Below are positions 17,578 through 26,620 of a stretch of 64,000 bases of DNA, in pieces. Position 1 is the stretch's first letter. Each line of letters starts with the position of its first letter. The notes under the pieces are model-generated. The model saw only the letters and a program-made list of their open reading frames with translations. It searched no databases and was not told the origin of the DNA. The stretch covers positions 119,101 through 183,100 of the IMG/VR virus record IMGVR_UViG_3300023223_000669, one strand, 5' to 3'. A program made the translations under genes and the position numbers. The DNA comes from a virus.

Positions 17578-18392
17578 TTCCCGATATCACATACTTCATT
17601 CTCGACTACAATCCCCGCTGTCAAGAGCAGGCAACTACATATCTTGATTTATGTATGCGGTCATTGTACTCGAACCGCAATTCAAGCCTGACGAGCGAAG
17701 TCTATGTGATCGATCAGGGCAATATTTATATAGACTACAAGAATGAATTAGCTAATAAGTGTTCTGATTACTGTTTTAATTTTATCAGCCTGGATGAAAA
17801 CAAAGGCATTTCGGGTGGCATCAATCTTGCTGCCCGTCTGAGCCGCAGTCCATATCTATGTCTAGTGACCTCGGACACAATATTCACTCCTGCCCTTGAT
17901 ACGGTTCTTTTAGGAGAATTGGAAGCCCACCAAGATATCTACCAGATCACTCCTGCTGTGGATAAAGGCGATGTACCGTATCAAGTGCAGGGGTATACGA
18001 ATGATACTGACCCTATCCGTTGTATCTCTCAGGAGCTTACGATTCAATGCTGGAAACGTGAAGTGTTTAGCATGATAGGCTATTGGGATGAGCGATGGCT
18101 CGCTTGCTATGAATCGCTTGACTATCCTTTGCGTCTGTTTTTAAGAGGCCAGATGTCGGCTGCTATCACACACAAGATCGCATGCCACCACGAACACAAT
18201 ACCACGCTTCACAATGGTTCTTTGGCGGACGCCTACGGTGGTGAGTTCGAGCATGCCCCTTTGCGGCGTATGTGGGATGAGAAGTGGCCCAATCTTGATT
18301 GGGATATGATGTATGATTTGAACCAATACACAGAGAGGGTTCGTCAAAATCTTGTCTTGAAATACCTACGTAACATTAGTTTGTATTATTAA
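17574..18392 (+). CDS. GT2-like glycosyltransferase
   Basis: 272 residues. DITYFILDYNPRCQEQ, EVYVIDQGN, LDENKGISGGINLAARLSRS and YLCLVTSDTIFTPA follow the GT2 order, with SDT at the DxD position, as in several GT2 members with relaxed metal motifs. A late ERWLACYESLDYPLRLFLRG gives the acceptor-side acidic residues. ATGA overlap with the methyltransferase. Confidence 0.78.
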   Translation: MIPDITYFILDYNPRCQEQATTYLDLCMRSLYSNRNSSLTSEVYVIDQGNIYIDYKNELANKCSDYCFNFISLDENKGISGGINLAARLSRSPYLCLVTSDTIFTPALDTVLLGELEAHQDIYQITPAVDKGDVPYQVQGYTNDTDPIRCISQELTIQCWKREVFSMIGYWDERWLACYESLDYPLRLFLRGQMSAAITHKIACHHEHNTTLHNGSLADAYGGEFEHAPLRRMWDEKWPNLDWDMMYDLNQYTERVRQNLVLKYLRNISLYY

Positions 18393-18397
18393 TTGCC

Positions 18398-19006
18398 ATG
18401 CTAACGATGACTGAAATTTTTGATAGCGAGGGCGGCGACAAAGGATCTTTCTTTTGTCATGTTGGCACAACCGAGAACCTTGCACATGGGTATACTGCCG
18501 TGTATGAGAAGTACATGGAGTCATGCCGCAATGAGCCAATCAAGATGCTAGAAATTGGCATCTGCTCTCCGTTTTATCCAGGTGCTTCTCTTCGGTCTTG
18601 GTATCGGTACCTGGAACAAGCAGAGATTTTTGGCATTGACATCGTTGAGTGCTCTCGATTTGAAAACGACCGGGTGCAAACCTTTGTAGTCGATCAAACC
18701 TCTAAAATTCAATTGCAGACGTTTGCGGCTGACATGCCGTCATTTCGCTTTATCATTGATGATGGCTGTCATGACCATAGGGCCATTTTGATTTCTCTTG
18801 GTGCCTTGTTTCCCAAGCTTGAGAGTGGTGGCGTGTACTTTCTTGAAGACCTACACGTTGTAGATCGTACTGAGCTTCTTGGGCTGAAAGACCGTATGCT
18901 AGTGACATCACATATCACACGAGAAGAATGTGAGTACATCAACGAGAACATAGCAGACGTAATGTTTACTGACGACAACAAGATGTGCGTCATCACAAAG
19001 AAGTAA
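18398..19006 (+). CDS. Putative sugar O-methyltransferase (MycE/macrocin-type)
   Basis: 202 residues. The start TEIFDSEGGDKGSFFCHVGT and 'HGYTAVYEKYME' match the opening of class I methyltransferases acting on glycosylated macrolides or sugars. MLEIGICSPFYPGASLRSW is motif I and FRFIIDDGCHDH holds the metal-binding DDG. Likely methylates a sugar hydroxyl in the island's product (inference from family and context). Confidence 0.8.
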   Translation: MLTMTEIFDSEGGDKGSFFCHVGTTENLAHGYTAVYEKYMESCRNEPIKMLEIGICSPFYPGASLRSWYRYLEQAEIFGIDIVECSRFENDRVQTFVVDQTSKIQLQTFAADMPSFRFIIDDGCHDHRAILISLGALFPKLESGGVYFLEDLHVVDRTELLGLKDRMLVTSHITREECEYINENIADVMFTDDNKMCVITKK

Positions 19007-19020
19007 TGAGGAGTTTGAAT

Positions 19021-19842
19021 ATGTCTAATAAAGTATGTTTCATCATAGCCCACAAGTATTTCAGAGGGTACGAGTCGTATCTCAGCTACTACATTGACAA
19101 CATTCAAAGGCTCTACCCAGAGGCATTGACCATTGTAGTTGACAACAACTCACAGTTTACAGAGGACACCTTTGGTCCCCTGAGGGAGTATGACAACGTG
19201 ATTCTATTAGAGAATGACATTGAATGCAAGTTTGAGCTTGGTGCTTATCAAGTTGGCATGAGATATCTTATCGACAATGATCTACTCGGTGAGTTTAGCT
19301 ATTGCATCTGTACCCAAGACAACTTTGTTCTTAAGAACAAGTATGACTTCAATGTCTTAGTAGAAGAAGGCACCTATGCATTACCTATCAATTCGATGTA
19401 TGCAGATGGAGCACGTCAGGACGTTTGTGATCATGTTCTGAACATATTGGGCATGAATGATAATTGGGACAAGATTAACTTTTGTTGGTGTAGTAGTTTT
19501 GTTGTTGCTACTCATAAGGTAGAACAATTGTACGGCTGGCTCAGCCAAATTGTTCAGGCTACTAGGACCGACAGTGAAGGTGCAGAAAGATATCTAGCTA
19601 GACTTTTGTGGGAACTCAACGAAAGACGAGACTGTGGCGATATCGACGGTACTGCTGCCGACCTACACATTAGGCATTATGACACATGGCAGGTAGATAT
19701 TCGCGGCGATGCCACGTCTTATTTCGTGAAGAAGGTTCAGCAGAAAACCGAGCATACTGTAGATAAAGATACTCCTCAGATTGTAGTGCCTCCTCAAGTT
19801 ATGGTTCGTACGCCCCCTATCATTAAACGAGAAAGTAAATGA
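19021..19842 (+). CDS. Glycosyltransferase-like protein, function uncertain
   Basis: 273 residues. GAGGAG lies seven bases upstream of the chosen ATG. VCFIIAHKYFRGYESYLSYYI and TIVVDNNSQFTED resemble the first two strands of a GT-A fold, but no clear DxD is visible. The C-terminal ~40 residues are proline- and charge-rich and probably disordered. Placed in the glycosyltransferase group mostly by context. Confidence 0.6.
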   Translation: MSNKVCFIIAHKYFRGYESYLSYYIDNIQRLYPEALTIVVDNNSQFTEDTFGPLREYDNVILLENDIECKFELGAYQVGMRYLIDNDLLGEFSYCICTQDNFVLKNKYDFNVLVEEGTYALPINSMYADGARQDVCDHVLNILGMNDNWDKINFCWCSSFVVATHKVEQLYGWLSQIVQATRTDSEGAERYLARLLWELNERRDCGDIDGTAADLHIRHYDTWQVDIRGDATSYFVKKVQQKTEHTVDKDTPQIVVPPQVMVRTPPIIKRESK

Positions 19843-20615
19843 CACGTTTTGCGGTTTGCGGGGATTCTGGAGCTGGAAAGACAACGATGGCGACGACTTT
19901 GGCTCGTCATTTGTCGGGTGTAGTGATTTTAGAATGCGACAGATATCATCGATGGGAACGCAATGACCCCCATTGGAAATACTATACTCATTTGAATCCA
20001 GGAGCTATTGAACTTGGTCTCATGAATAGAGACGTACAAACGTTGGAAGAACATAAGAGTATCTTTCGGAGAGGTTACGATCACGCGACAGGTAGATTTA
20101 CACCAGACCAAGAGATCAAGCCCGCAGACAATATCATTGCCTGCGGATTGCATACATTCATATGTCCAGAAGGATTGTATGATGTTAGTATTTTCATGGA
20201 TCCAGATCCCGTGCTGAAAACCCAATGGAAGATTTCCAGAGATATTGGCAAGAGAGGCTACACCCTTCAAGAAGTAAAGAAGCAAATTGCAAAGCGACAA
20301 AAAGACTATGTGTCGTTCTTGCAACCCCTTATGTTGCGTGCAGATGTCATTGTGAATTTTTGTACCGAAACTGGTATCTACACTGATTCGATTAAAGGGA
20401 TTGGAAGGTTTCTGAGGGTCTTCATTAGGGAGACCTATCAAACAAGCGACATACTGAGTAAATTTGACGAACTGGACCTTGATTATAGCTTCTCAGAAGC
20501 AAGTGATCGACCGGAGTTTTGGCAAATAGATATCAAGCAGATCAGTAGTGGTTACTATTATGATTACGTTGTACTATGCGTACTAGACATTGCGAGACAA
20601 AATGAAGCATCCTGA
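19839..20615 (+). CDS. P-loop kinase, uridine kinase/phosphoribulokinase-like
   Basis: 258 residues. Walker A at the N-terminus (VCGDSGAGKTTMATTLARHL), then VILECDRYHRWERND, where uridine-kinase-like enzymes carry a catalytic Asp, and ADNIIACGLHTF. FMDPDPVLKTQWKISRDIGKRGYT resembles the lid region. Substrate unknown; it opens a run of aldolase, HAD, methyltransferase, GDPD-like and nucleotidyltransferase genes, suggesting it phosphorylates a small building block (inference). Confidence 0.78.
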   Translation: MTRFAVCGDSGAGKTTMATTLARHLSGVVILECDRYHRWERNDPHWKYYTHLNPGAIELGLMNRDVQTLEEHKSIFRRGYDHATGRFTPDQEIKPADNIIACGLHTFICPEGLYDVSIFMDPDPVLKTQWKISRDIGKRGYTLQEVKKQIAKRQKDYVSFLQPLMLRADVIVNFCTETGIYTDSIKGIGRFLRVFIRETYQTSDILSKFDELDLDYSFSEASDRPEFWQIDIKQISSGYYYDYVVLCVLDIARQNEAS

Positions 20616-21273
20616 ATTGATCGATCTAGGAATCCAGTTGTCGGATTTTGTCGTGGGTACTGAGGGTAACGTATCACAAAGAACAGAACGTGGGTTCGTC
20701 ATCAAGGCTAGTGGTAAATCCTTGAAGCACATGAATGATGACGCACTTGTACACTGTGACACTGACGGTAGACCCTTGCCTGATCAGCATGGGATGGAAT
20801 CAGTTAGGCCAAGCATGGAGGTCAGTTTTCATGTCTGGATTTACAAGAACTCAGATTACAGCTTTGTGGCTCATACACACCCCACAAACGTCTTGAAGAT
20901 TCTATGCTCCCCCTGGGCTGCCATAGGACAATTTGCAAGCAAGAGACTTTTTCCAGATCAGGTAGTATTCAATGGTGCCAGGGCTTATGTCGTTCCATAT
21001 GCTACCCCAGGTGAGGATCTGACAAATGCAATTATGAATGCGGTTCTGCCGGGCGTGTCGGTGCCTAGTCTGTTTCTACTCAAGAATCATGGCATTATTT
21101 GCTGTGCCAATTCAGTACAACAAGCCGTGACCATGACCGAAGTCTGCGAAAAAGCAGCGGAGATTTTCATTGGAGCCCACGCTCTTGGCGAACCCACTTT
21201 CTTGAGCGATCGACAGGTGCTTGCCATTCAGGGGCATCCGGATGAGGTATATCGACATGATCATTCGAGTTGA
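20602..21273 (+). CDS. Class II aldolase/adducin family protein
   Basis: 223 residues from the ATG at 20602. GTEGNVSQRTERGFVIKASGKSL is the GN.S...G....I..SG phosphate-binding block; SFVAHTHPTNVLKIL gives the zinc His pair; FLLKNHGIICCANS supplies the third His. Family members are fuculose- or ribulose-phosphate aldolases and epimerases. All zinc ligands appear present, so activity is plausible. A kinase lies upstream and a HAD phosphatase downstream. Confidence 0.88.
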   Translation: MKHPELIDLGIQLSDFVVGTEGNVSQRTERGFVIKASGKSLKHMNDDALVHCDTDGRPLPDQHGMESVRPSMEVSFHVWIYKNSDYSFVAHTHPTNVLKILCSPWAAIGQFASKRLFPDQVVFNGARAYVVPYATPGEDLTNAIMNAVLPGVSVPSLFLLKNHGIICCANSVQQAVTMTEVCEKAAEIFIGAHALGEPTFLSDRQVLAIQGHPDEVYRHDHSS

Positions 21274-21565
21274 CATCGATGAGACCATTTGTTTTTATAA
21301 AGAGGAGATCGCTCTTGATGGTAAAAAGAACTATGGTGCGGCAATACCACACCATAAGAATATTGCCAAGATCAATGCTCTATATGATGCTGGCAACATC
21401 ATAATCTACTGGACCTCTAGAGGCAGCAGAAGCGGTATCGATTGGACTGAGTTTACAGAGCGACAACTGAACGAGTGGGGAGCAAAGCACCACGAACTAC
21501 ACTGTGACAAGCCCTACTACGACGTGTTCGTAGAAGATCGCAGCGTCAGGATTGAAGAACTATGA
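21257..21565 (+). CDS. HAD-like phosphatase
   Basis: 102 residues from ATG 21257. IIRVDIDETICFYKEE carries the HAD nucleophile and acid/base Asp pair (DxDET). NIIIYWTSRGSRSGIDW is motif II, and DVFVEDRSVRIEEL is a short motif IV-like end. It matches small HAD proteins found in capsule gene clusters. Upstream in-frame ATGs (21221, 21242) are possible. ATGA overlap with the next gene. Confidence 0.83.
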   Translation: MIIRVDIDETICFYKEEIALDGKKNYGAAIPHHKNIAKINALYDAGNIIIYWTSRGSRSGIDWTEFTERQLNEWGAKHHELHCDKPYYDVFVEDRSVRIEEL

Positions 21566-22203
21566 ATCACATGGACGACATTCACTTGGAGAATAGAGGG
21601 AAGCTCATTGGAGAGAACAAAGACCTCTTAGAGCAGACGGCCTTTCTTGAGTTTGGGGTGTATCATGGAACCTCCATGTTGATGTGGCATGGCCTGTATG
21701 AGCGTTACGACGTGTCTAAAAACTTCATTGGTTTTGATTCCTTTCAAGGCATCCCAGAAGAGACAGAGGATGAGAACAGTATTGATGATTGGAAAGAGGG
21801 AAGCTTTAGCACTAATGGTGTAATCAATCCAGACTTGTGTAAGCCAGACATCCGACTGGTCAAAGGCTTCTTTAGTGATTCTTTGACTGATGATGTCGTC
21901 AAGATGTTGGGAGGCACTAAGGTTGGCCTCGTTCACATGGACTGTGATACATACTCTTCTACGAAAACAATTTGGGAATGGCTGCTCAAGCATGATCTTC
22001 TAGCGTTCGGAGCCTTGGTGGTCTATGATGACTGGGGAGGTTATCTCAAGGGTGGGTGTGGTGAATATGATCTTGGTGAGGCCAAGGCCCACCGAGAGAT
22101 TGAAGCGGAGCATAACATCCATTTCACAGACCTAGGCAGGTACATTGTTGACCCTACGTTCTACGTAGTAAAGATGTTTAGATATGAAGATTATTTCTCA
22201 TAG
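21562..22203 (+). CDS. TylF-like (macrocin O-methyltransferase family) methyltransferase
   Basis: 213 residues. TAFLEFGVYHGTSMLMWHGL is motif I, NFIGFDSFQGIPEETEDE is the family hallmark after strand 2, and VGLVHMDCDTYSSTKTIWEWL plus VVYDDWGGYLKGG give the metal-binding Asp residues. TylF-type enzymes methylate sugar hydroxyls. It overlaps the GDPD-like gene by 20 bases. Confidence 0.88.
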   Translation: MNHMDDIHLENRGKLIGENKDLLEQTAFLEFGVYHGTSMLMWHGLYERYDVSKNFIGFDSFQGIPEETEDENSIDDWKEGSFSTNGVINPDLCKPDIRLVKGFFSDSLTDDVVKMLGGTKVGLVHMDCDTYSSTKTIWEWLLKHDLLAFGALVVYDDWGGYLKGGCGEYDLGEAKAHREIEAEHNIHFTDLGRYIVDPTFYVVKMFRYEDYFS

Positions 22204-22627
22204 AGGCAACATCCGTGGGCCTAACCCCAAAAAAGAAAACATGCCGCTGTACGTAGACGAGGCCATAGGGCTGGGTTTTGATGTAGAAGTTGATGTCAGA
22301 GTGATAGATGGTAAGGTTTACCTTGGTCATGATGGTCCTGACTATGAAGTAGATTTAGATTGGCTTCTTGAAAGAAGGCATAATCTTTGGGTCCATTGTA
22401 AGAATTTGGAAGCAGCACACTGGCTCGCTACTGACTTAAGATGTTTTTGTAGCATAAGCGATCCTTTTTGTTTCATTACTCAAGGTTATTTATGGTTAAA
22501 TGATTTAGAAGTTGAACCAACGGATAATTGTATTGTACCATTACTGCATACTGATGACCTCAAACGCTACAGGTTTATGGGTGAACCCTGGGGCGTGTGT
22601 ACCGACTATCCAATGGAGATCAAATAA
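22184..22627 (+). CDS. Glycerophosphodiester phosphodiesterase-like protein (short)
   Basis: 147 residues. IISHRGNIRGPNPKKENMPLY contains the HRG metal site and a family N; FDVEVDVRVIDGKVYLGHDG holds the E-x-D and the general-acid His. Full GDPDs are about 250 residues, so this is a shortened TIM-barrel type also seen near capsule genes. It may hydrolyse a phosphodiester or work on a phosphorylated sugar; direct evidence is lacking. Confidence 0.8.
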   Translation: MKIISHRGNIRGPNPKKENMPLYVDEAIGLGFDVEVDVRVIDGKVYLGHDGPDYEVDLDWLLERRHNLWVHCKNLEAAHWLATDLRCFCSISDPFCFITQGYLWLNDLEVEPTDNCIVPLLHTDDLKRYRFMGEPWGVCTDYPMEIK

Positions 22628-24168
22628 TGCCGCGTGATATTCAATTAATTATACCGATGGCTGGTAGTAGTGAAATGTTTACGAACGTTGGCCCCAAATG
22701 GCTAATTGACATAGATGGCAAACCCATGATTCAACATGTAGTTGATCAATTTCCTGGAGTTACGGACATACTATTTATTTGTAACAAAGAGGAATTACAA
22801 AATCTAGATGTGGCGAACGCACTAAAGTCATTAGGAGGTAGAGTAGTTGGAGTAAATCCAAACAGCAACGGTCCAGTGGACACTATACTTCAAGCTATAG
22901 AATACATCTCAGATGAAAAAGAGATTGTAGTGAGTTATTGTGATCATGGAATGGTTTGGAATTTTCACTCCTTTCTAGAAGAGGTTAGGCGTGGAAATTT
23001 TGATGGTGCCATGACTTGTTACAATGACTTTCATCCACATACATTGGGAACGACTGGTCTATACACCTTTTGTAGACAAAAAGACAACAAGCTCTTAGAG
23101 GTACAGGACAAGAAGCCTTTTATAGAAGAGAGGAGTTCTGAGTTTGTTTCAAGCGATGTATTTTACTTTAGGAATGGTGGTATACTGAAAAAGTATTTTG
23201 AGACGGCTATCGACAAACCGGGCATGAGTTATGATGGGAATTACTTTGTTGCTCTGGTATACAACTTGCTGATAGCAGACAACTTGAATGTTCATGTCCA
23301 TAAAATTGACACAATGTTATTGTGGGCCACACCAGAGGATCTGGAGGTTTACAAACAATGGTCAAGATACTTTGCCCAGAAGAAGCAAAAGACAGATAGG
23401 GCACCAGAGCAAGACTTCACGTTGATCCTGCCTATGTCGGGCAAGGGTACGAGATTTGCTAGGGCAGGGTACAAGTTGCCGAAACCACTACTGCCTGTTG
23501 ATGGTAAGCCGATGGTTGTTCAGGTTGCGGAGTGTTTACCAAGACATACAAATGATGTTTTTATCTGTTTGGAGGAGCACTCTATTGGTCGTACGCTTCG
23601 AGATCATTTTCCTAACTCGATAGTGCGGATTATTGATTATGTTACGGAGGGCTATGCTGCTTCGTGCGAGTTGGGAATTGACCTTATTGATGAAGATAAC
23701 CCTATCATGATTTCTCCCTGTGACAATGGAGTTTCGTATGACGAGCAAGCATTTTTGGACATGGTTGCTGACGAAGATAACGACGTGATAGTTTGGTCTT
23801 TTAGAAACAGTCAGGCGAGCAAGACAAATCCAGCCATGTATACTTGGATGGATGTTGATGAGAACAATTTTTTGTGTGACATGCTTTATAAGCAAGTGCC
23901 CAAGGGAGATCCTCTAAAGACTCATGTCAGTGTTGGCATTATGTATTTCAGAAAAGCCAAGTACCTCTTGGAAGGTCTCAGAAAGAATCGTGAACAAAAC
24001 AAAAGACCAATTGGCGAGCTTTGTATAGATAGTGTTGCACATCAACTTGCAGACAACAACTACAAGGTTAAAGTATTTGAAGTAGATCATTATGCTTGTT
24101 GGGGAACGCCCGGCGACTATAAAGCCTATCAATTTTGGGAAAATCATTTCGCATGTTCGCCGTCTTAG
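22627..24168 (+). CDS. Tandem sugar nucleotidyltransferase (two domains, first degenerate)
   Basis: 513 residues made of two nucleotidyltransferase domains. The first (about 1-250) starts LIIPMAGSSEMFTNVGPKWL, where the usual G-x-G-T-R-F has become GSSEMF. The second (about 260-513) starts LILPMSGKGTRFARAGYKLPKPLL with the intact signature. Each half repeats the 'IDG/VDGKPM..V' and late 'WGTP/WATPED' blocks. The intact half should attach NMP to a sugar-1-phosphate or similar; the first half may bind or regulate. The start overlaps the GDPD-like stop by one base (TAATG). Confidence 0.86.
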   Translation: MPRDIQLIIPMAGSSEMFTNVGPKWLIDIDGKPMIQHVVDQFPGVTDILFICNKEELQNLDVANALKSLGGRVVGVNPNSNGPVDTILQAIEYISDEKEIVVSYCDHGMVWNFHSFLEEVRRGNFDGAMTCYNDFHPHTLGTTGLYTFCRQKDNKLLEVQDKKPFIEERSSEFVSSDVFYFRNGGILKKYFETAIDKPGMSYDGNYFVALVYNLLIADNLNVHVHKIDTMLLWATPEDLEVYKQWSRYFAQKKQKTDRAPEQDFTLILPMSGKGTRFARAGYKLPKPLLPVDGKPMVVQVAECLPRHTNDVFICLEEHSIGRTLRDHFPNSIVRIIDYVTEGYAASCELGIDLIDEDNPIMISPCDNGVSYDEQAFLDMVADEDNDVIVWSFRNSQASKTNPAMYTWMDVDENNFLCDMLYKQVPKGDPLKTHVSVGIMYFRKAKYLLEGLRKNREQNKRPIGELCIDSVAHQLADNNYKVKVFEVDHYACWGTPGDYKAYQFWENHFACSPS

Positions 24169-25055
24169 ATATCAATAGGTCCAAAATCTGTTATCACACT
24201 CATCCATGCGTGTGGACTAGTGAGTATTACAAGTATTGCTTACACCTACTCATTTTGTCTTTACAACTGATTGACCAACCGATCAATATCATCTTGGGGA
24301 CTATCGATTACAATTTTCGAAACACAAACAGAACTCTTCGGTTGGACATTCAGTCAGAGCATACCTTAGTGAAGCGTGGCGGAAGAGATGTTGGCGAGAT
24401 TGTGTGGGGAGACGTGGATCTTTTGGACGAGGAGGGTAAGTACCTCATCAGGATACCAAACTATGAGTATTTCTCCAAGCTCGATGCTACCATTGAATAC
24501 AGTCTTCCAAACATGGTAAACATGAGCACTAATGATAAGTACTCAGGCTACCTTGAAACCGCGACTTACGTAGCTCCAGTCATCTATTTTTCACCAGACT
24601 TTCAAAACAGACAAGGGACAGCGACGATCACCATGTTCTCAAACAATCCATGTGAGAGGAGACTTGAGTTCTCCACGAGGGCTAGAGACATTGTGAATAT
24701 TCAAGGCGTCTTTTCCAAGGAAGACTTGAGGCAGGTTTACCATACCAGCAGGGTGATGGTCAATGTCCACCAGACTGATCATCACCACACCTTTGAGGAA
24801 CTAAGGGTATTGCCCGCATTGTGCAATGGCGTGGTGATTGTGTCCGAAGACGTTCCTCTAAAAGATAAGATTCCTTACGCAGACTCTATCGTATGGTGTT
24901 CCTACGAAGATCTCGTTGAAACGGTTGAAGATGTACAACATAACTATAAACTTTATTTCGAGAAGATCTTTACGAGTAACCTAGAGGAGCACATCAGACA
25001 GCTCCATAAAGATAACATCGAAGGTTTGACTGATTTAATCCGTCAAATAGCTTGA
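24153..25055 (+). CDS. GT-B-like protein of the glycan island
   Basis: 301 residues from ATG 24153. The C-terminal half (VYHTSRVMVNVHQTDHHHTFEE then RVLPALCNGVVIVSEDVPLK) resembles the donor side of CgeB/GT-B enzymes where a Glu and a 'CG.VvvSe' turn bind the sugar nucleotide. The N-terminal half is not recognised. Last gene before a strong promoter; its stop is 30 bases before the next ATG. Confidence 0.6.
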   Translation: MFAVLDINRSKICYHTHPCVWTSEYYKYCLHLLILSLQLIDQPINIILGTIDYNFRNTNRTLRLDIQSEHTLVKRGGRDVGEIVWGDVDLLDEEGKYLIRIPNYEYFSKLDATIEYSLPNMVNMSTNDKYSGYLETATYVAPVIYFSPDFQNRQGTATITMFSNNPCERRLEFSTRARDIVNIQGVFSKEDLRQVYHTSRVMVNVHQTDHHHTFEELRVLPALCNGVVIVSEDVPLKDKIPYADSIVWCSYEDLVETVEDVQHNYKLYFEKIFTSNLEEHIRQLHKDNIEGLTDLIRQIA

Positions 25056-25080
25056 CACACCTAGGGTAAATTGATATAAT
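25052..25080 (+). promoter_or_regulatory. Consensus sigma70 promoter, leaderless arrangement
   Basis: TTGACA (25052-25057), a 17-base spacer and TATAAT (25075-25080) match consensus at every position. The -10 ends five bases before the ATG at 25086, so transcription should start at or within a base or two of the start codon. No ribosome binding site fits between. It drives the HNH gene and probably fcl, the next HNH gene and gmd. Confidence 0.88.
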
Positions 25081-25085
25081 AAGAT

Positions 25086-25628
25086 ATGGGTCGTACACTT
25101 GATTTAGAAGGTCAGAGATTTGGTATGTTGGTGACTACCAATACATTAAAACTTGTTAAATATCCTTCGAGAAGCAGTACTGTGCGTTTATGTCATTGTG
25201 ATTGTGGCCAGTCAGTATGGTTACCAACTAATTATTTGACTTGTGGCAGAGTCAAGGCGTGTGGCTGTAGACGGCAAACGGCACCTGGCCGTGCGGCTAG
25301 AAATCAGATATTGGATGGATATAAACGTGGAGCAATAGAGCGTGGTCTAGAATGGAATTTAACGGAAGAAGAGTTCGATCATATTACTGCTATGAATTGT
25401 TTTTATTGTGGTCAGTTACCTAGTAGAGAAAAAATAACAAGAGGTAATAATGGTAGTTTTGTTTATAACGGAATTGATCGCAAAGATAATAGTAGAGGGT
25501 ATTTGACTGACAACATAGTACCCTGCTGCTCTATTTGCAACAGAGCCAAGCGTGCAATGTCGTTTAATGATTTTATTCAATGGTTAGAATGTTTGGTTGA
25601 GTATAGGGGTGTACAATGCGGGTCTTGA
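25086..25628 (+). CDS. HNH-type endonuclease, CDCG-ribbon subfamily
   Basis: 180 residues. N-terminal zinc ribbon (LCHCDCGQSVWLPTNYL ... KACGCRR), then YKRGAIERGLEWNLTEEEF, CFYCGQLPS, YNGIDRKDNSRGYLTDNIVP (the HNH-like catalytic segment), CCSICNRAKRAMSFNDF. Same order as 26613 and 47283. Likely a homing-type nuclease. It carries its own consensus promoter, unlike most other endonuclease genes here. Confidence 0.87.
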   Translation: MGRTLDLEGQRFGMLVTTNTLKLVKYPSRSSTVRLCHCDCGQSVWLPTNYLTCGRVKACGCRRQTAPGRAARNQILDGYKRGAIERGLEWNLTEEEFDHITAMNCFYCGQLPSREKITRGNNGSFVYNGIDRKDNSRGYLTDNIVPCCSICNRAKRAMSFNDFIQWLECLVEYRGVQCGS

Positions 25629-26620
25629 TTACCGGAAGCTCGGGCTTCGTCGGCAAGCATGTCGTCAAGGCATTAGAAAATGATCACGATATTCTGGCGT
25701 TGTCACGCAAAGGACTCGATCTTTTGAGTCCTCCCACCGGAGAGACGACAAGGGGTTTAGTGGGGGCCAATTCTGCCGAAGCATTGTCGCTGTGGTTTAA
25801 GAACTATGAACACTACAACGGTCGCATCGACGCTATCGTGCATCTTGCGGCAACATGTGGCGGCATCGGCATCAATGCGGACAACCCAGGTAGATTCATC
25901 TACGAGAATCTCCAGATGGGCATCAATGTACTGGAGGCGGCCCGACTCGCGGGAGTCAAGAAGATCGTTAACCTCGGCACGGTTTGTGCCTATCCTAAGT
26001 ATGCTACTATTCCTTTTAAAGAAAGCGAGATTTGGGATGGATATCCAGAAGAGACCAACGCCCCCTACGGCATTGCCAAGAAGACCATCATGGAAATGGG
26101 CATTGCCTACTCACGTCAGTATGGGATGGACATTACCAATCTTGTGCCGGTGAACATGGCAGGAGAGCACGATAACTTTGATGAGTATTCGTCACATGTG
26201 ATTCCTGCACTGATTCAGAAATTTGAGCATCCAGTAGAATATGAGAGCGGTCTTGAAATTGTTGATGAAGATCATTCAAGAACATTAGTACAGCTATGGG
26301 GTACGGGGTCAGCTTCACGAGAATTCTTGTACGCGGGTGATTGTGCTAGGGCCATTGCCGTTGCCTTAGAAAAGCATACTGGTCCTGACCCTATCAATTT
26401 GGGCACCGGTAAAGAAATTACTATTCGTCAGCTTGCTGAGTTAGTCAAGAAGGTTGGTGGCTATGATTCTTATATTGTGTGGGATAAAAGCAAGCCGGAT
26501 GGTCAGCCTAGACGATGTTTAGATGTCACTAGAGCAAAGCACGTTTTGCGATGGGAAGCTACAACAACGCTGGAAGAAATTATCCGTCGTACTATTTCTT
26601 GGTATAGAGAAAATGGGTAG
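25616..26620 (+). CDS. fcl: GDP-L-fucose synthase (NAD-dependent epimerase/reductase)
   Basis: 334-residue short-chain dehydrogenase. Cofactor loop LITGSSGFVGKHV, Tyr151-x3-Lys155 (PYGIAKK), and NLGTVCAYP with Thr at the usual catalytic Ser. PVNMAGEHDNFD, SHVIPALIQKF, WGTGSASREFLYAGDCA and WDKSKPDGQPRRCLDVTRA are diagnostic of GDP-fucose synthase (GDP-4-keto-6-deoxymannose to GDP-L-fucose). An insertion around residues 195-215 is longer than usual. It pairs with gmd at 27160, separated by one HNH gene. Confidence 0.9.
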   Translation: MRVLITGSSGFVGKHVVKALENDHDILALSRKGLDLLSPPTGETTRGLVGANSAEALSLWFKNYEHYNGRIDAIVHLAATCGGIGINADNPGRFIYENLQMGINVLEAARLAGVKKIVNLGTVCAYPKYATIPFKESEIWDGYPEETNAPYGIAKKTIMEMGIAYSRQYGMDITNLVPVNMAGEHDNFDEYSSHVIPALIQKFEHPVEYESGLEIVDEDHSRTLVQLWGTGSASREFLYAGDCARAIAVALEKHTGPDPINLGTGKEITIRQLAELVKKVGGYDSYIVWDKSKPDGQPRRCLDVTRAKHVLRWEATTTLEEIIRRTISWYRENG

